Shown: positions 40,577-54,116, numbered from the stretch's first letter. The stretch is 64,000 nucleotides of DNA from Thelephora terrestris (GCA_015956445.1 WIUZ02000022.1:1-64000); one strand, 5' to 3'. Notes: generated by a model from the sequence alone, not told the origin. Translations and numbers: made by a program.

Positions 40577-43500
40577 CTAATCTCTTTTTCGCAAGATCCC
40601 GGTCAATAGTTTCTCAGCCTTCTCCCTCTCCTTCTCGCTCACCTGAATCCCGTCTAAAACTTTAACGTCTCTGCACGCCCTCATAATCAGTCCCCTGTAA
40701 GCCAGCCTTCCGACATACGACTCGTCGGGCAGGTCTCGACGGAACTTTGCGTCTAGCTCCTCCCATTGCCATGACGAGCTCTTGCCGCTTCCCTTTGAAT
40801 TCTCCCCGTGCCTTCGCCCCTGATCTCCATCCTGGTCCGACGGCTGTAGTGCGCCAGGCACGTCTTTGACCAAGAGCGGCAGGTACCACCCTAATGTGCA
40901 CGGGTTCATCCTGTTACCATCATCAATCCACAGTTAGCCTTCGCGCCAAACATCTGATCAACCCGGTATCGCGGAACTCCAGAGTTGCGTAAACTCGCGT
41001 TCTCTCACCCCTTCCCGACGGGAACTCTTCAGCCCACGTCCCGGAAGGAAATGTCCGTCCGCCTTCGACGCTTGTCTCAAAACGGAATCTCGTACCTGAA
41101 ATCGACCATTTCAATCTCCCCCATCCTCTGAACCATTCTGATCAACCCTTTCGTCCCTTTCACCCTCGACCCGATTATGCTCAACTTCTTTATCCGATTC
41201 AGCCCTTCCAATGGCCCCACGTCTTCCAGGAAATTGTAGTTCAAGTTCAGCACCCGCACGTTGGGCACAAGCGATGAAAAGTTCCCCGGTAGGCTCGTCA
41301 GTCGACATGCCGCCAACTCAAAGTATACCAAGTTGTAGCACGCTTCCGTCATGAACTTGCAACTCAGGGGATTCCCTTGATCGACATCAGTCTCGTCATC
41401 TCCCCAGCGATCGCTACACGTACCAGAAACATACAGTCGCTTGATGTCTCTCACGTCCCGTAACGAAATGCTCCTATGTGATTTCGTCAACATCCGAGTT
41501 ATTCGCATATGAAAAAAACTTCACTTACAGTTTTCCCTTGGCCTGATTCCTCACGCTCAGGTTCTCCAACCTCCTCATCCGCCCGCAATGTGATATCCCC
41601 GACAGCGCGTTGTTATCCGCATACAGCGTTCGCAGATTCGGGAAGCACTCCCCGTCCAACCGCTGAAGCTTATTCCCGCTCACCCGTAGGATTCGCAGCT
41701 TCCCTAAACACCCCCTTCCCCCGCGATCCCCACCGTCTCCGGCTTCCACTCCGAGCTCGCTCAATCCGTTGTTATCTGTAGTTTGGCACGAATACCGTCA
41801 GTCCCCAGTAATACATCACCACAGCTACCCCGCGAAAGGGCGAGCCCGGCGGCGGCGCCTCTCGATTTCTGATCGCCCATCGGGATATGGGAAGCGAGCA
41901 ATGAGACATCGTACCTAGATTCAACGCGATTAGCCCCCCGAGCATCTTCAATCCCTGGATGCTGTCCAATCGATTCTGGCTCAGGTTTAACATTTCCAGT
42001 TTCGACCTGTGAAACATCACTCGCACGTTGATCACCGATCACAAAACAATACACTCACCATCGGAATCCACTCAGATCCACCTTCCGAATCTGATTCGAC
42101 TGAAGGCTCAGTTTCACTAAACCTTCCAGCCTTTGCAGTCCGTCGATGTTCTTGATCTTGTTCCCATCTGCTCGAAGTTCCCGAAGGCTCCTCAGGCAGT
42201 CCAGTTCTGTCCAGCAACATAAATCGTAAATCACCTGTCAAATCAAGCGCTGCAAGACGTCAACTTACGTCGTAGAGACTCTATGTCATTCCGACTCAGG
42301 TCCAGGTGCTCCAAATTCGTGAGATGACCGAACGACGTGACGTCTGTCAACCTTGTTTCCCCCACATATCGCTCACATGTCAGCCCAAACTCATGTGCAT
42401 CGATTGATTGACCCACATGTTTGACGCAATAGACAGTGTCCTCACTGTACCTGGTATCCCACTCAGCCAAGATATCTGATTCTCGTTCCTGTACAACCGA
42501 TCAGCCTTTCGACTCGGTCAGTCAAATCGAAACTTTACAGAGACAGGCAGTCAAGCTGAGGGAGAAATTCCTTCAGCCGGGCGACACTCTCAATCGTCTT
42601 TTTGGATAGGTCGATCGATTTCAGAGATTCCCAATGAGGTTCAAACGGCTGAATGTCTGTTATCACCTGCACTAGCCGATCGTGCGCCACACCGAACGAA
42701 CATTCCGTCAAAAATGTCGCATTTGGATTGGCAGGCCTGTGTGTTTGCGATCGGGATAAGCTTCGCCGTGGGTCATCACCGTTGGAACGGTTCAAAGACG
42801 TGGAATTGTTCGCAGAGAGCGGCCGAATTTCGTCTACCATCGGACGTGCGGTGCTGCTCGCCTTTGAGGGAGATTCATCCAGATCTAACGAACGGAAGGT
42901 TAGAATACACAGAAGGGGAAGAGAGACCTGCACGTACAGTCATCCTGTAGCCCATCCAGCATCCCCGCTATCCGTCTGGATCGGACAGAGAGTTCAAACA
43001 GACTTCCTGTGCCGCTCACCCCCAGGTTCTCGTTCGCTGACTCGGAATCGGAAAATTCTACGACATTCGAGTTGAGCCCACGAATTGGTCCCTCGCGTTT
43101 TCCGTCCGAAAAACTGACAGATCGCCGATGTTTTAGGCCCGCAGGTGTCCTGCTGCGATTTGGGTCTTTAAGCGCGGAGACCGGAGTGGTGCTGAGGCTC
43201 TTTACCGTCCCGGATCGCCCAACAGAGGGGAACGGAGTCGCTCCGGCAGACGTTGTTGAATTGGGTCGGATGGGAAGCGGCGTACTGAAGATGGCGTTGC
43301 TTCGGGGTGGAGGGGCGGGAAACTCTCGAAGGGATATATCGTCCGTGATCTCTTCGTGTTGCCGCTCAGTGTTATCTGCGAACTCCTCGAGGCTCTCGTC
43401 CGAGTCCGTGAGTGGATCGTCATTAACGGCGCCTGAGCTATCTGAGTCCTCGTCTTCAGGCCTCGAAATACCGGTCATCACGGGACAGATTGCGGCCGAT

Positions 43501-45486
43501 GAGTCGTCGAATGAAAAGGAGTTCAAAACCGCTTCCTCGGGGTCATCGGCATCCTCAACTATCTCTTCGATTCGGCTCTCGCTTTCCTCCTCTTGCTCTG
43601 AGGGCTGGGCGGAGTCTTCATCCCTCAAACTCTCGAAGTCTCTGAAGGGATCTTCACTTTCCTCGTCCTCTTCCCGCACTCGAACGGCGGCCGAGAAGGC
43701 AGGCGCGGTGTCCTTGACCCATTTCATCTTCTTACGATCCAACACCATCTGTCCGACCTTATCAGAAAGCGCGCCAATGACGTCCTCCGGGCCGATCCTC
43801 CGCATCTGCTTTGGTCCGGCATGCTTGATGAACGACCCGGCGCTCCCTGAGGTCAGCGTGGTTCCTGTTGTTGTAGTGCTGGACGAGACGAAACGACTCA
43901 GATCTTCATTTGCGCCCGATCGATTCGATTGAGGATGCGATGGACCATTGTATTGGAGGGGAAGATGCTGTGCCTGGATTTGCTGTCGTATGGTGACAGT
44001 TTCGGTGGGTGTGGCTGGGATTATCGCAAGTTGAGGAGGTCTGGGCGTTGTTACGGCTTGTGGCTGCCAAACTTCGATAGACATGTTGCTAGCATCGTGA
44101 GCTGGATCTTCCTCCGGAGGACCATGTCCCCTCGTCGAATGCAAACTTTCCTCGAATTCCTTTGCTCGTTGGAGTCCGTTGGACGCGATTCGGGTTACAT
44201 GCGAGAGCTCAGTGTCGCTGGAAAAAAGTCGTCGCGTGGTTGTTATATCGCTCTTGATTTGAGCCATCAGGTCAGCTGCCTCCTGGCGATAACCAAGCGA
44301 CGAGTAGATTGAACGTTTTGAATTGACTGTGTTCGTCGCTGAGGATGGGGCAGATGCCTGCATAAAAGAGGGCGGTCTAAGGCGTCCTATAATAATCGTG
44401 AGCATCAATTGTTTTGGGGCAGATGGAACGCTAACTCGAAGGCGCGGGGGTGTGAGCCATACTCTCCTCAGCGGACCGGTCAATGACGCGACTGGGGGCA
44501 TTGGTTGAGATAGTTGAGAAGTCGCGCGCTTGACGGATTTGTTCCATGAGGTTTTTTGATTCGCCAACATAATCTCTCCTCGAGTTTGGGCGTTCTAGGA
44601 GGGCTGGGGACGGTGAGGTCTCTTCATCGGCATAATCCACTGCAGGACTGAGCTTTATCCGCTTTGAGCTTCTCATACGACTCAGACTCTCGTCTTCAGC
44701 TTCAGATATGTGTGAGATAAAGTGGGCGCTGACATGCGCACTAAGTGTGGGAGTGGCATTGCTGCCAGCAGAGGGTGTGCCATTGACGGCGATGGAATCG
44801 ACCATTGCGGATAGATGTTCTCTAGTGAACGTATCATATTGAAACTGGAAGAGTCGTAGGCGTGGGTCTGTCGGCGGTGGGTTGTTCGGGACGCGGGAGC
44901 GAGTCGTCGGCGTGCTTTGTGGGATCGGGCTAAGGTTTGGGGTAGACTGAGGAAAACTGAACGTAAACTGGCCATTCGAGCTCGGCTTGCGGGGGTCAAA
45001 AGCCGCAAGATGGGGCATGTCAGTTTCGATGATTTCATTTGGGTCGAGTTCGCCTATGGATTCGTCGGGGTAGTGGACCTTCGAAAGCCGAGACGGAATT
45101 GCTGGGGCGGTTGCATGGTGAGACGTGGAGGGAATAGGTGGATCGGTTGACCGCTTTGGCGGAGAGGGGGGCTCGAACATACGCTCGAGGGCCATGGGAC
45201 TAAAGAAATCCTTCATCTTGTCTTTGTTTTTATGACCGGGTGTCCTTGGGAGGAGGGACACGGCAGGTACATCCTCGCGGACGACAAATGTCCCAGGAGC
45301 CACAGAAGATGTGGTCACAGAAGAGGTGTTCTCTGGAGCAAAGGTCGAGGGAAGAGCTTCGGTCAGAGATAGATCAGATGAGGTTCCACGAGACGACACA
45401 GAGTCCTGCCAGCGAACACTGCTCGCCTCTTCGTGGTCGACCCATTCCTCAACAAGTTCGTCCGTCTGCCAGGCTGGTCGGGACAT
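40577..45486 (-). CDS. cdc11: Septation initiation network scaffold (Cdc11/Nud1-like), leucine-rich repeat protein
   Basis: Eleven exons, from 45486-44436 and 44386-42938 to 41375-41096 and 40910-40577, join in one frame of 1,383 residues. The N-terminal two thirds are disordered, Ser/Pro-rich and acidic. The C-terminal third is a leucine-rich repeat array (LKSIDLSKKTIES, LEHLDLSRNDIES, LEMLNLSQNRLDS, VRVLNLNYNFLED) closed by a conserved cap (NPCTLGWYLPLL, YRGLIMRACRDVKVLDGI). In S. pombe, Cdc11 anchors the septation cascade at the spindle pole body; yeast Nud1 plays the same part in mitotic exit. A Cdc7/SepH-like kinase of the same cascade lies 10 kb away (55537-60417). The start is the first ATG of the first exon; a GTG one codon upstream is ignored. 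The intron at 41914-41776 (139 nt) is longer than the others. Confidence 0.88.
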
Positions 45487-46222
45487 CACGTGGAGAAGGC
45501 GATAGTCTGTAGTGTACGGTGAAATGGAATGTGCCGAATATAGTGGAGATGCGCAGGGTGTGGGGAAAGTTCAAAAGCTCAAACGTGGGCACGTGACCAC
45601 CGCGTCGGCCATCTCATCTTCTCCGTCCACCCCAACGTCAGCTCTGCTCTGGGAATGAGGGAGAAAATCGCCCCTCGACCATTTGGTAAGATAGGCCGAG
45701 TAATACGAGCCGAGGTTATCTAGCATCGGTGGAGACTTCCATGCCGCGGACATTATATTATCACCTGCCAATCGTATGGTCCCACCCAACTTTGAGCTCC
45801 TTGCACAAGGACGTTTCACTATATGCGCCTATGCAGTTTAGAAGCGCTATTCCGGGAAGGTGAACCTCCACGGAGATCACTACTGCTTTTCCTTGTTTCG
45901 CGTTTAGAATGCGGGGTGGCCAATGACAAGATTATCCTCTTCTGCCAGGTCAGTCCAGTCACACTGCGAGCCTCCTCGTTTTCCGGAAACACTGGGTTCA
46001 TCGCAGCTGGTCAGATTTGTTAGAAACACCTCCCACTCACCGCTCGACGAACTACAAAACCTGGAGTCGTCTGTCAGTCAGCAGTTCTGTAGTCCCCTAT
46101 CCTCGCTCGTCAAGAATCTGGGCTTAGAGCGGTAGGCTTGTCAGGCACGACGATCGGGAATTGCTATTCATGTTTCGGTACTTCGGAGTCTCGACCGTAA
46201 AAGTAGCTCGAAGAAAATCCCT
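45487..46222. other. Intergenic between two minus-strand genes
   Basis: Contains the upstream region of the cdc11 gene and the 3' flank of the boron transporter gene. No gene, repeat or clear promoter element recognised. Confidence 0.5.
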
Positions 46223-48506
46223 TCATTTCATGTTTAGGATCCATTCGACTGGCTTTCTGAGGGTCAATGGGATGGACCGCCATGGGTGTAATCTATCCAT
46301 TACGGCCGGAAATTCATCCATAGCTACCACTGCTTCTATATCGTTCAACAACCTACGTTTGAACTCACAGCGTCCCTCCCACGGATTCCATTGTCTCACA
46401 TAGCCGTAAGCATGGTCGGACGGAATGCCCATCATAAAAGAACTCACGAACGGGGACGCAGCGGGGCCATCAAGGATCGCCAGTTCCTCCTCTGTGAACG
46501 GAAGCCTGGGGATGATCGTTTTGCGCAAAGGGATGAGCAGTGAGATGATGATTGGAAACCCAACCGCAGCTGGCAACGTCGGAGTCAGTGGATAATCTCG
46601 ACGCAGGCGAGCGAACGAGGAAGCAGAACACACCGACTGTCTGTGTGATAGCCATGGTAGCACCAAAAGCAAAAAGTTGGATCACGACGAAAAGCCAGAT
46701 TCTACTACGTCTGACCCTTTTGAATGGATCATTCGGTAACACGGTAGCGCTGTCGCGGATAAGGTAGCAGATCTTCATTGTGATCCCGTTGCAATTCAAG
46801 GCATCGAGCCCCATATACCAGCTGGATTGGTGTCAACCGAGATTAACCAGGGCGAGAGGCGTCAACGTACAATAATCCAGCAAGCACCCCTCTAGGTATC
46901 AAAGAAAGAACGTGCAAAAACGGACCCGTGAGGAGTACCAAGCATAGTCCACCCTGCAACAGGTTGCTAACCCGTTGTTCCACGACGGAGACAGGCATCT
47001 CGCTAGAGCGGTAACTGTCGTCTCCTTCGCGAGACTTTTGCACCTCCCCGTCATTCTCTTCATCACGCTTGTTGTTCGTGGGCTGGCCCCAGACGACTAA
47101 TGAAGCTGTGTGTATCGGTGCTTGGGGGATGAGGCCATTAGGAGCAGGAAGCCCCAGGAGTCCTGCAATGCACGTTGTGATTCCTAGCAGAAAGAAATCA
47201 TAGTGGAAACTAGGGGGTTTCCTGAGTGGGAACTCCGACCCTTGTGCCATGAGAGACTATAACATCCGTAAAAACGGGGGAATTTGTCGAAAGGATGCTT
47301 ACGCACAGAAACATTGTGGTCGAAGAAAAAGAGTATCCAGAGGGCGAGCCCGAAGGGTAAAGCCATTCCAACCCACTTCCCATCGAGCAACCAAAACTCC
47401 ACCAGCCAGGGTCGACCGCCAGCTGCGTTGAAAGCCCCACCAACCGGCAAAGTCGTTGGGTAAGCAGAGTTGAACCTTCCCCAATATGCAACACCGGAAG
47501 ACGCTACAAGAGCAATAGGCATTCCGTAATCTGCGAAGAATCTTCTGACTTGGCGGTGGAAATAGAACGACCGGGATAACGCTTGAAGGGAGAAGCCAGC
47601 CACGACCATTAGCAGAGCACAGATGATTCCCACTAGGGCGCCTTCTTCTCCAGGGCCAGATCGCGAGACAGGGAATTGCCTGGTGATCACTTGGACTCCA
47701 TATTGCAAGTATACCCATGAAACGTAGAAACCGAAGGTGTCGCATGAAAACAGCGTGACGTATCTCAAGAAGTTACACCCTCGAGATAGGGTGAGCTACG
47801 TTATGTTTTCGAGAGGATTATATACTCACAGTTTAGAACAGCAGATACCCAGTGGAATATAGCACCCCAAAGGTACACCCACCCCATGAACTGCAGGTAA
47901 TCAGGGGCATCGGGGATCTTTCTCAGAATCTCATAAATTGTTTTGTTCAACACGGTGATAGGACCTGCGGCGGGGAATGAGTATCATGCACTCATCAGCG
48001 CTTCGTCACCCGAAAACGTGCCCGTGACCCCAAGAATGCATAACGGTTGGCCTCCAAACGTCGAGAACACCCCAGCCGCCATTGCGGAAGAAAGCAAGAC
48101 TTCCGCGACACCGTACCTTCCAGTGGTCTCGATGAGGTCCAAAGAGAATGCAATTCCCGGAAGAACGCTAAAATAGGTCGCGTTATTTTCGTCTCCGAGC
48201 AGGTGAAACGCCGTACTTGGCAAAGAAAATCAGCGTGGTCGCTGGTACCACTCGATAGTTCCAGGCGTCGGTCCAGTCGCTGGCATAGTAAGGAACCCGA
48301 GAACGAATATCGTTCCAAATGCCAGCTCCAATCTTGAGGGATTTTGCGTGGTTATGGGTGCCTGGTCTTGATCTGGCGCCGTCAGAAGGCAGTATTGTTT
48401 CCGAGGGGCTGACACAATCAGACAGTCCGTCCACGGACAATGTCGAAAGTAAACCGCCCCCTTCCGTGGGGTGGTTTATTCCGGCGTGTTCAACGCTTGA
48501 GGACAT
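46223..48506 (-). CDS. BOR1: Boron/anion transporter (Bor1-like, SLC4-type HCO3- transporter family)
   Basis: Seven exons, 48506-48217, 48167-48022, 47964-47830, 47779-47307, 47256-46871, 46821-46634 and 46569-46223, give 654 residues. Many membrane helices. Family signatures are QPLCILGVTG followed by PITVLNKT, LFSCDTFGFYVSWVYLQYGV, FDHNVS, then MAQGSEFPLRKPPSFHYDFF, GLIPQAPIHTASL, RGVLAGLFWYMGLDAL and AITQTVAAVGFPIII. Fungal Bor1 exports borate across the plasma membrane. The junction after GVTG can be read two ways: a GC donor at 48021 gives the family-consensus GVTGPITV, whereas a GT donor 12 nt downstream would add four residues. The start is ATG 48506, since the frame upstream offers only GTG. 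Confidence 0.9.
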
Positions 48507-48774
48507 TTCACTGTGGTTGTAACTTGCAGTAATTGACGGCTTTCCCACGGCCTCCAGTCAGGTTCGAGAAGGGGGAGTTGCCAGCGTTCACGCAGAGGGG
48601 GAGTGGTCTCTTGGGAATTATCGAAGTCACGCTTTGAATAATAAAAATATTGCTCGAGGATTTCCTGAAAACCCCCTCTTCCCTGCACCCAGTGATTGGA
48701 CGATAGGGGTGGAGTGGGAACTCGAATATATCGTCTCCACGTAATACTTCGGGCTACCGATAAGGAGAAGGAAA

Positions 48775-50227
48775 TTACAGTGGTTTGACCAGGTTATACC
48801 GATCAGCCAGGATATCCTGCACTCCTTCTTGGGCAGCAATCCTACCATGACCACCGTACTTCGTTTCCAAGAAAGCCAACTTGACTCCGTCGGAGCGAAC
48901 CACTTCATTCACAACAAACGCACCATCTGCGACTCTCGAAATCGTAACTGCGTCATCCCTGAGTTTGCGGTATTCCTGATGTTTGATCTTGAGCGCGGTA
49001 AACTCCTCTTCGGATGTGGAGAGGGGAAGGGTATGAAACGAGGGAGGAGCTGGACCCAGAACCGATGAGACTAACTGGTCAAAAATAAGGACTGCATGCG
49101 AAATGGGAGTGTTGTCGTCGTCGTGAGAATGGACAATTGTCACTGGGGATTTAACGTTGGAAATGTGATCGAGGGTCCGGAGTTGTGTGTAGGTGTATGC
49201 TAGCAGTAAATCTGAGAGGGTGGGTGAGTTGGGGAATATTGGGAAAAGAATGCGATCCATACTCCACCCCCCGGGAATCAGCTTGACGGGCCGCAGGACT
49301 GGGATTCCCCTCGGAACGAACGTTTCCATTTGGTGGGGAACGCTGGCTTGACCGCCCATTATCACAAGGCCTCTAAAGGATTGGCCAAATTCTCTCTCAG
49401 CCCGCTCAACGCTTTGTGTGGCGATTCCGGCGCCAAGACTGTGCCCAACGATCAATATATCCTCAAGTTTAGCGCCCTTTTGGACCAACCACTTTATGGC
49501 AGATAATGCGTCGTCTATGACACCATGCTCGGTCGGATACCCAGCGCTCTCTGCAAATCCTCGATAATCGATCGCAAGGACATTAACTTGCACACGTGAA
49601 GAGAAGGTGGAATAGATTTGGACTCTGGTGGGGACGACTCGGGTCGCGGCATTCCCGTGGAGGTACAAAACCGTTGGGTATGCTCTTAAGGCTTCTGGGA
49701 TGCATGACTCAGCCTCAGAAACGTTGAGCGCCCTTGAGCGTATCCTGGATCTGTAGAACGGTTCGGAGAACGTGAACCATGATCCAAGGGTGACATTGTC
49801 CGTACTCGTGAGCACCAGGTTTACGGTCTTGAGAGCTACATCATCGGTCAGTAAGCTCGTGGATTAGGGCATTCAGAACGTACGAGATAGCCCAAACTCT
49901 TCAGGACGGGAGAAATTAGCACCCCATGGAAGTTTCAAGTTGTGCATGAAGATAGCACTGCATGCGGTATCAGCGCGACTGGCGCAATGGACACTTCATG
50001 GATACACACTTGCGCTGCACTGGAGGAGTGAAGAGGGAGAGGATTGCGAGAATATATACAATACCAGCTGCCGTGAGTACATGCCTAGATTATCGATCCC
50101 TCAAGCGTCAAGGCGTTGCCAACACCGAGGCTGATGGAGCAGACCTCAGTCGTTCTGATATGGATAGAAGACCAGGACGTTTTTGCGGCGAGGGTACGAC
50201 GAGCTTTTCGTCTATGCTGACACCCAT
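48775..50227 (-). CDS. ABHD12/Bem46-like alpha/beta hydrolase
   Basis: Exons 50227-50124, 50084-50010, 49957-49884 and 49835-48775 give 437 residues. A membrane segment near residue 40 (AAGIVYILAILSLFTPPV) is followed by the hydrolase fold: oxyanion-hole motif LYLHGNAATR, IDYRGFAESAGYPTE, nucleophile elbow GHSLGAG, Asp in HSHDDDNTP and His in YGGHGRI. Relatives include ABHD12, a lysophospholipid lipase, and Bem46; the substrate here is unknown. The first splice junction uses a weak GTTGGC donor and was chosen because it keeps the membrane segment in frame; the N-terminal 35 residues are the least certain part. Confidence 0.8.
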
Positions 50228-50431
50228 CGCGGCTGATGTGGTGGTCGGCTGTAAGGTTGACTGAGGGCACAGGCGCCCGCTAAGAAAGGGACTCTCGGGT
50301 CAGCGCTTCAGCTTTGGCGCTCCGTCGTCTTCAGCCGTGGAGGGAATGCTAGATGTATTGGGGAAGCGGGAAGGGATATGTACGGTGTGCCCGAGTACTT
50401 AATATTACACTGGTACTATGTGATCCATGGA

Positions 50432-52009
50432 TTATGAAGTTGTAGAAGGAGGCGGCCGGTATCTTACCACCCATGGGTGTTGTCGAACTTGGGTTAGGGG
50501 TAATCGTTCTGCGGGGTTTTTCCTCAACAACTACGCGTCGGAGGAACCGTCAGAGGCGTAAATGAAGGGAAGGGTGAAGGAGGGCTTACCCTTCGAATAA
50601 GGTCGGCCGCCTCGGGTGACACAGAGTCGGGGATGCGTAAGTCCACTTTGCAAATCTTGCGATATGTTGCTGCAACAGAGATAAGTAAAGGTGATGGGGA
50701 TTATAAGTGAGGCTCACCGTGTTGACCGCTTAGGTCTTCAAAAGGCGGTTTGCCGACCAGGAATTCATAGGTCAGGACACCAAGGGCCCAATAATCGACC
50801 TTTTCAGAATGTTCCCTCCCCTCTATCATTTCGGGGGGTAGATAGTCCAATGTCCCACACATGGTTTTCCTCCTATTGGAGGGTGCATGAACACTCCAGC
50901 CAAAGTCACCGATCTTGAGTTCACCGTTGATTCCGATGAGGAGATTTTCGGGCTTGATATCCCGATGGATGACATGTTTCGAGTGGAGGTAGATGAGGGC
51001 ATCGGCCATCTGGTCAACGTAGACGGCACTGCGGCGTTCAGAGAAACGGCCATACTTCATGAGTTGCTTGTACATTTCGCCCTTGCCAGCGAACTCGAGC
51101 ATGAGAAAAATGCGATTCTCGTCGTGGAAGTAACCGAAGAGGCGAAGGATGTTGGGGTGCCTAAGGTTTTGCTGGATTTCGATTTCGCGTCGAATCTGTT
51201 TCTCAACTTTAGACTCCACGATCTCCTTCTTGTAGAGGCACTTGAGGGCTAGGATATAATGGGGTTCGGTCTTTGTCCGAACCATGTAAACGTGCCCGAA
51301 CCGGCCTTTTCCCAGGGGACGACCGATGTCAAAGTCATACAGGTGCCAGTCACGGGTCGGCCTATCCCTGAAAAGGTTATTGAAGTTTGTTAACAATAGA
51401 AACACAGAGGATAGGAGGTACTCACTCTGAAAAGCTGGAGTTTACGTTGAGCAACTCCTCAGTCTCCTCTGAAGCAGGTTCGCGAGCGGCAGCGGCAGCA
51501 TCATTGTCTAAGCCGCCATCATACGAGCCAATTTCGTTGGCTGTGGGTCGTGGAAGCGGGGGGCTAGGAGTAGGGTCAGGTTGAGAAGATGAAGTTGTGG
51601 AGGCGATCGTCTCAGTGGGTGACTTTGATCTAGGCCCGGAAGGTTTCACTGGCACTGCCTTTAGCTTGGTAGCTGGTTTGAGGGTAGAAGAGGGTAATTT
51701 CTTGACGGCGGTTGCGGCACTCTTCGTGGGGACGAATTTGGGCTTCTGGGATTTGAGGGATGTGGTAGAGGGGACTTTTTTGACAGGAGGGGGAGCAGTT
51801 GTAGTAGGGGGTTTCTGGGGTAGCCGAGTGGAAGTGGAATTCGATCTGGTGTGCCCTGGTGCCGGAGCGGCGTACTTGGAGAGCATCTTGGAAACATTTG
51901 TCTGGGAAGGTTGTTTGCGCAGGGCCGCGGCCGTAGGTTTTGTGGACTGCTGCTTATTGAGATCTAGAGCAGACATCTGCCTGGTTACCGCTGTAATGAG
52001 ATTGGACAT
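50432..52009 (-). CDS. Aurora-family mitotic serine/threonine kinase (Ipl1/Ark1-like)
   Basis: Exons 52009-51426, 51367-50718, 50669-50590 and 50530-50432 give 470 residues. A basic, Pro/Ser/Lys-rich N-terminal extension of about 200 residues precedes the kinase domain: [10 protein letters not shown]-loop, ALKCLYK Lys, [10 protein letters not shown] catalytic loop, DFGWSVHAP, and the Aurora hallmark activation loop [17 protein letters not shown] with its phosphorylatable Thr. The domain ends with HPWVV. Fungi usually have one Aurora, which works in the chromosomal passenger complex to correct kinetochore attachment and in cytokinesis. The ATG at 52009 follows a run whose only upstream in-frame start is TTG. 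It is divergent from the MPP beta gene. Confidence 0.93.
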
Positions 52010-52527
52010 GGTGGACGGATGGTGTCGCTTGTCCACTGGTCGGAGGGTTGAACGTCGAAGGTCAACACGTAGGTGGTTCAACTTGTAGTTTCAACCTCCG
52101 ACGCGACTTGGTCACATGCGTTAGTTTCCCACGGCTGCTCATCCCACATAATCCGGTGGGTATATCGAAACGCGTATTCATGCTGTTCGTCAATTTGTCG
52201 CCCGTTAAACCCTGAATAGATCGTCAAAAGCAAACACGACATTCGCACCTAGTCTTGCTTTCTTCATCTGTGCCTCAGATATTTTCCTAGAGCTCTCCTA
52301 TAGAACTTTTCCGATTTTTCCAAGAATGTCCCGGCAAATATCTACCCGGTATTCCTTATTCACTTGCTAACTTGCCTTGAAATCGACCTGTACAACGTGT
52401 TAGAAAATGGGTGGATTGCTGTTGGCGCGGAGTTGGAAAAACTTTCGGAGAATTGCGGGTTGATTCGATTGTTCCGACTCCCACTTGACTTTCCGCTCAG
52501 ACGCATACACTCTTCCCAAAATCCTCC
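52010..52527. promoter_or_regulatory. Shared divergent promoter region, Aurora kinase and MPP beta
   Basis: 518 bp between start codons on opposite strands. No clear TATA box; nothing else recognised. Confidence 0.4.
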
Positions 52528-54116
52528 ATGGTCTCGCGAACTCTCTCTGCTTCCTTGACCCGCTCACTGAGGACAGTGTCCAGGAATTCCGTGCGTTCTA
52601 AATTATCCTCTTACGTATTACGCCAATCGTGCTCAATTCCTTCTCACAGCGGCGACCCTTGAGGACTTTCGCGACAGCAACCAACCTTTCTCCCATAACC
52701 CAAACAACCACTCTTTCAAATGGCCTTACCGTCGCCACAGAGTCACATTCCCATGCTCAGACTGCTACGGTCGGTGTCTGGATAGATGCTGGGTCTAGAG
52801 CCGAAACCGATGTCACCAACGGAACTGCCCACTTCCTCGAACACATGGCCTTCAAGGGTACTGGCCGCCGTTCCCAACACGCTCTGGAGCTCGAGGTTGA
52901 AGACATTGGTGCTCATCTCAACGCTTATACATCCCGGGAGCAAACCGTCTACTACGCTAAGAGCTTCAAGAAGGATGTTCCCAAAACTGTCGACATCATC
53001 AGTGATATCCTCCAAAACTCCAAGCTCGACGCGCCCGCGATTGAAAGGGAACGGGATGTAATTCTGAGGGAGCAACAGGAGGTTGACAAGCAACTGGAAG
53101 AGGTCGTTTTCGACCATCTCCATTCAGTCGCTTTCCAAGGTTCGCCTCTTTTCCCAATTCTCCCACATCTAACTTACCTTCCACCAGGTCAGCCTCTTGG
53201 CCGAACAATACTCGGACCAAAAGCCAACATTCTCTCCATCAAGCGTGACGACCTTTCCAACTACATTAAGACCAACTACACAGCAGATCGTATGGTCTTG
53301 GTCGGAACAGGTGCCGTCGATCACCAGGAGCTCGTTTCTCTGGCCGAGAAGCACTTTTCATCCCTCCCTGTCTCCCCCAACCCAATTCCTTTGGGGCGCC
53401 TTTCGCACCCAAAGACAGAGTTCATCGGCTCTGAGGTTCGTGTTAGGAATGACGAACTCCCCACCGCTCACATAGCTATCGCCGTGGAAGGCGTGGGTTG
53501 GAGCTCACCCGATTACTTCCCAATGCTCGTCATGCAATCAATATTTGGAAACTGGGATCGCTCTTTGGGGTCCTCCTCACTCCTCTCCTCTCGTTTATCC
53601 CACATCATTTCTTCCAATAACCTGGCCAATAGCTTTATGTCGTTCTCGACTTCTTATTCCGACACTGGTCTCTGGGGTATCTACCTCGTGAGCGAGAACC
53701 TCATGAACCTCGATGACCTCACCCACTTCACCCTCAGGGAGTGGACGAGGATGTCAATTGCCCCCACGGAGGTGGAAGTCGAGAGGGCCAAGAGCCAGCT
53801 CAAGGCTAGCATGCTTCTGGGGTTGGACGGAACCACTGCCATTGCCGAGGATATTGGGCGGCAACTGGTTACCAGCGGCAGGCGGATGACGCCCAAGCAA
53901 ATTGAGTTCGCCATCGATGCCGTTACCCCCGCAGAAATCCAACGCGTTGCCCAGAAATACCTCTGGGACAAGGATGTAGGCCATACTTTGTACCTCCTCA
54001 CCCTTCCAGTTAAACTGAATATTTTTTTGCAGGTTGCTCTCGCCGCCGTTGGTTCGATTGATGGTCTTCTCGACTACAGCCGTATCCGCACCGATATGTC
54101 CTCTATGGTTTACTGA
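52528..54116 (+). CDS. MAS1: Mitochondrial processing peptidase beta subunit
   Basis: Exons 52528-52590, 52650-53139, 53188-53975 and 54033-54116 give 474 residues. The N-terminus (MVSRTLSASLTRSLRTVSRN) is an Arg/Ser-rich mitochondrial presequence. The catalytic zinc motif is HFLEHMAFKGT (HxxEH), with the distal Glu region following, so this is the active beta subunit and not the alpha subunit. The C-terminal M16 domain is complete and ends DYSRIRTDMSSMVY. The enzyme removes presequences from imported proteins in the matrix. The introns at 53140-53187 (48 nt) and 53976-54032 (57 nt) contain no stop and are multiples of three, so a retained copy would still be translated; the spliced form fits the family better. 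Confidence 0.95.

Noticed and set aside
43009-43932. Plus-strand frame of 307 codons
   Set aside because: Antisense shadow of the cdc11 exon 44386-42938; Ser-rich composition mirrors the minus-strand Ser/Glu-rich sequence.
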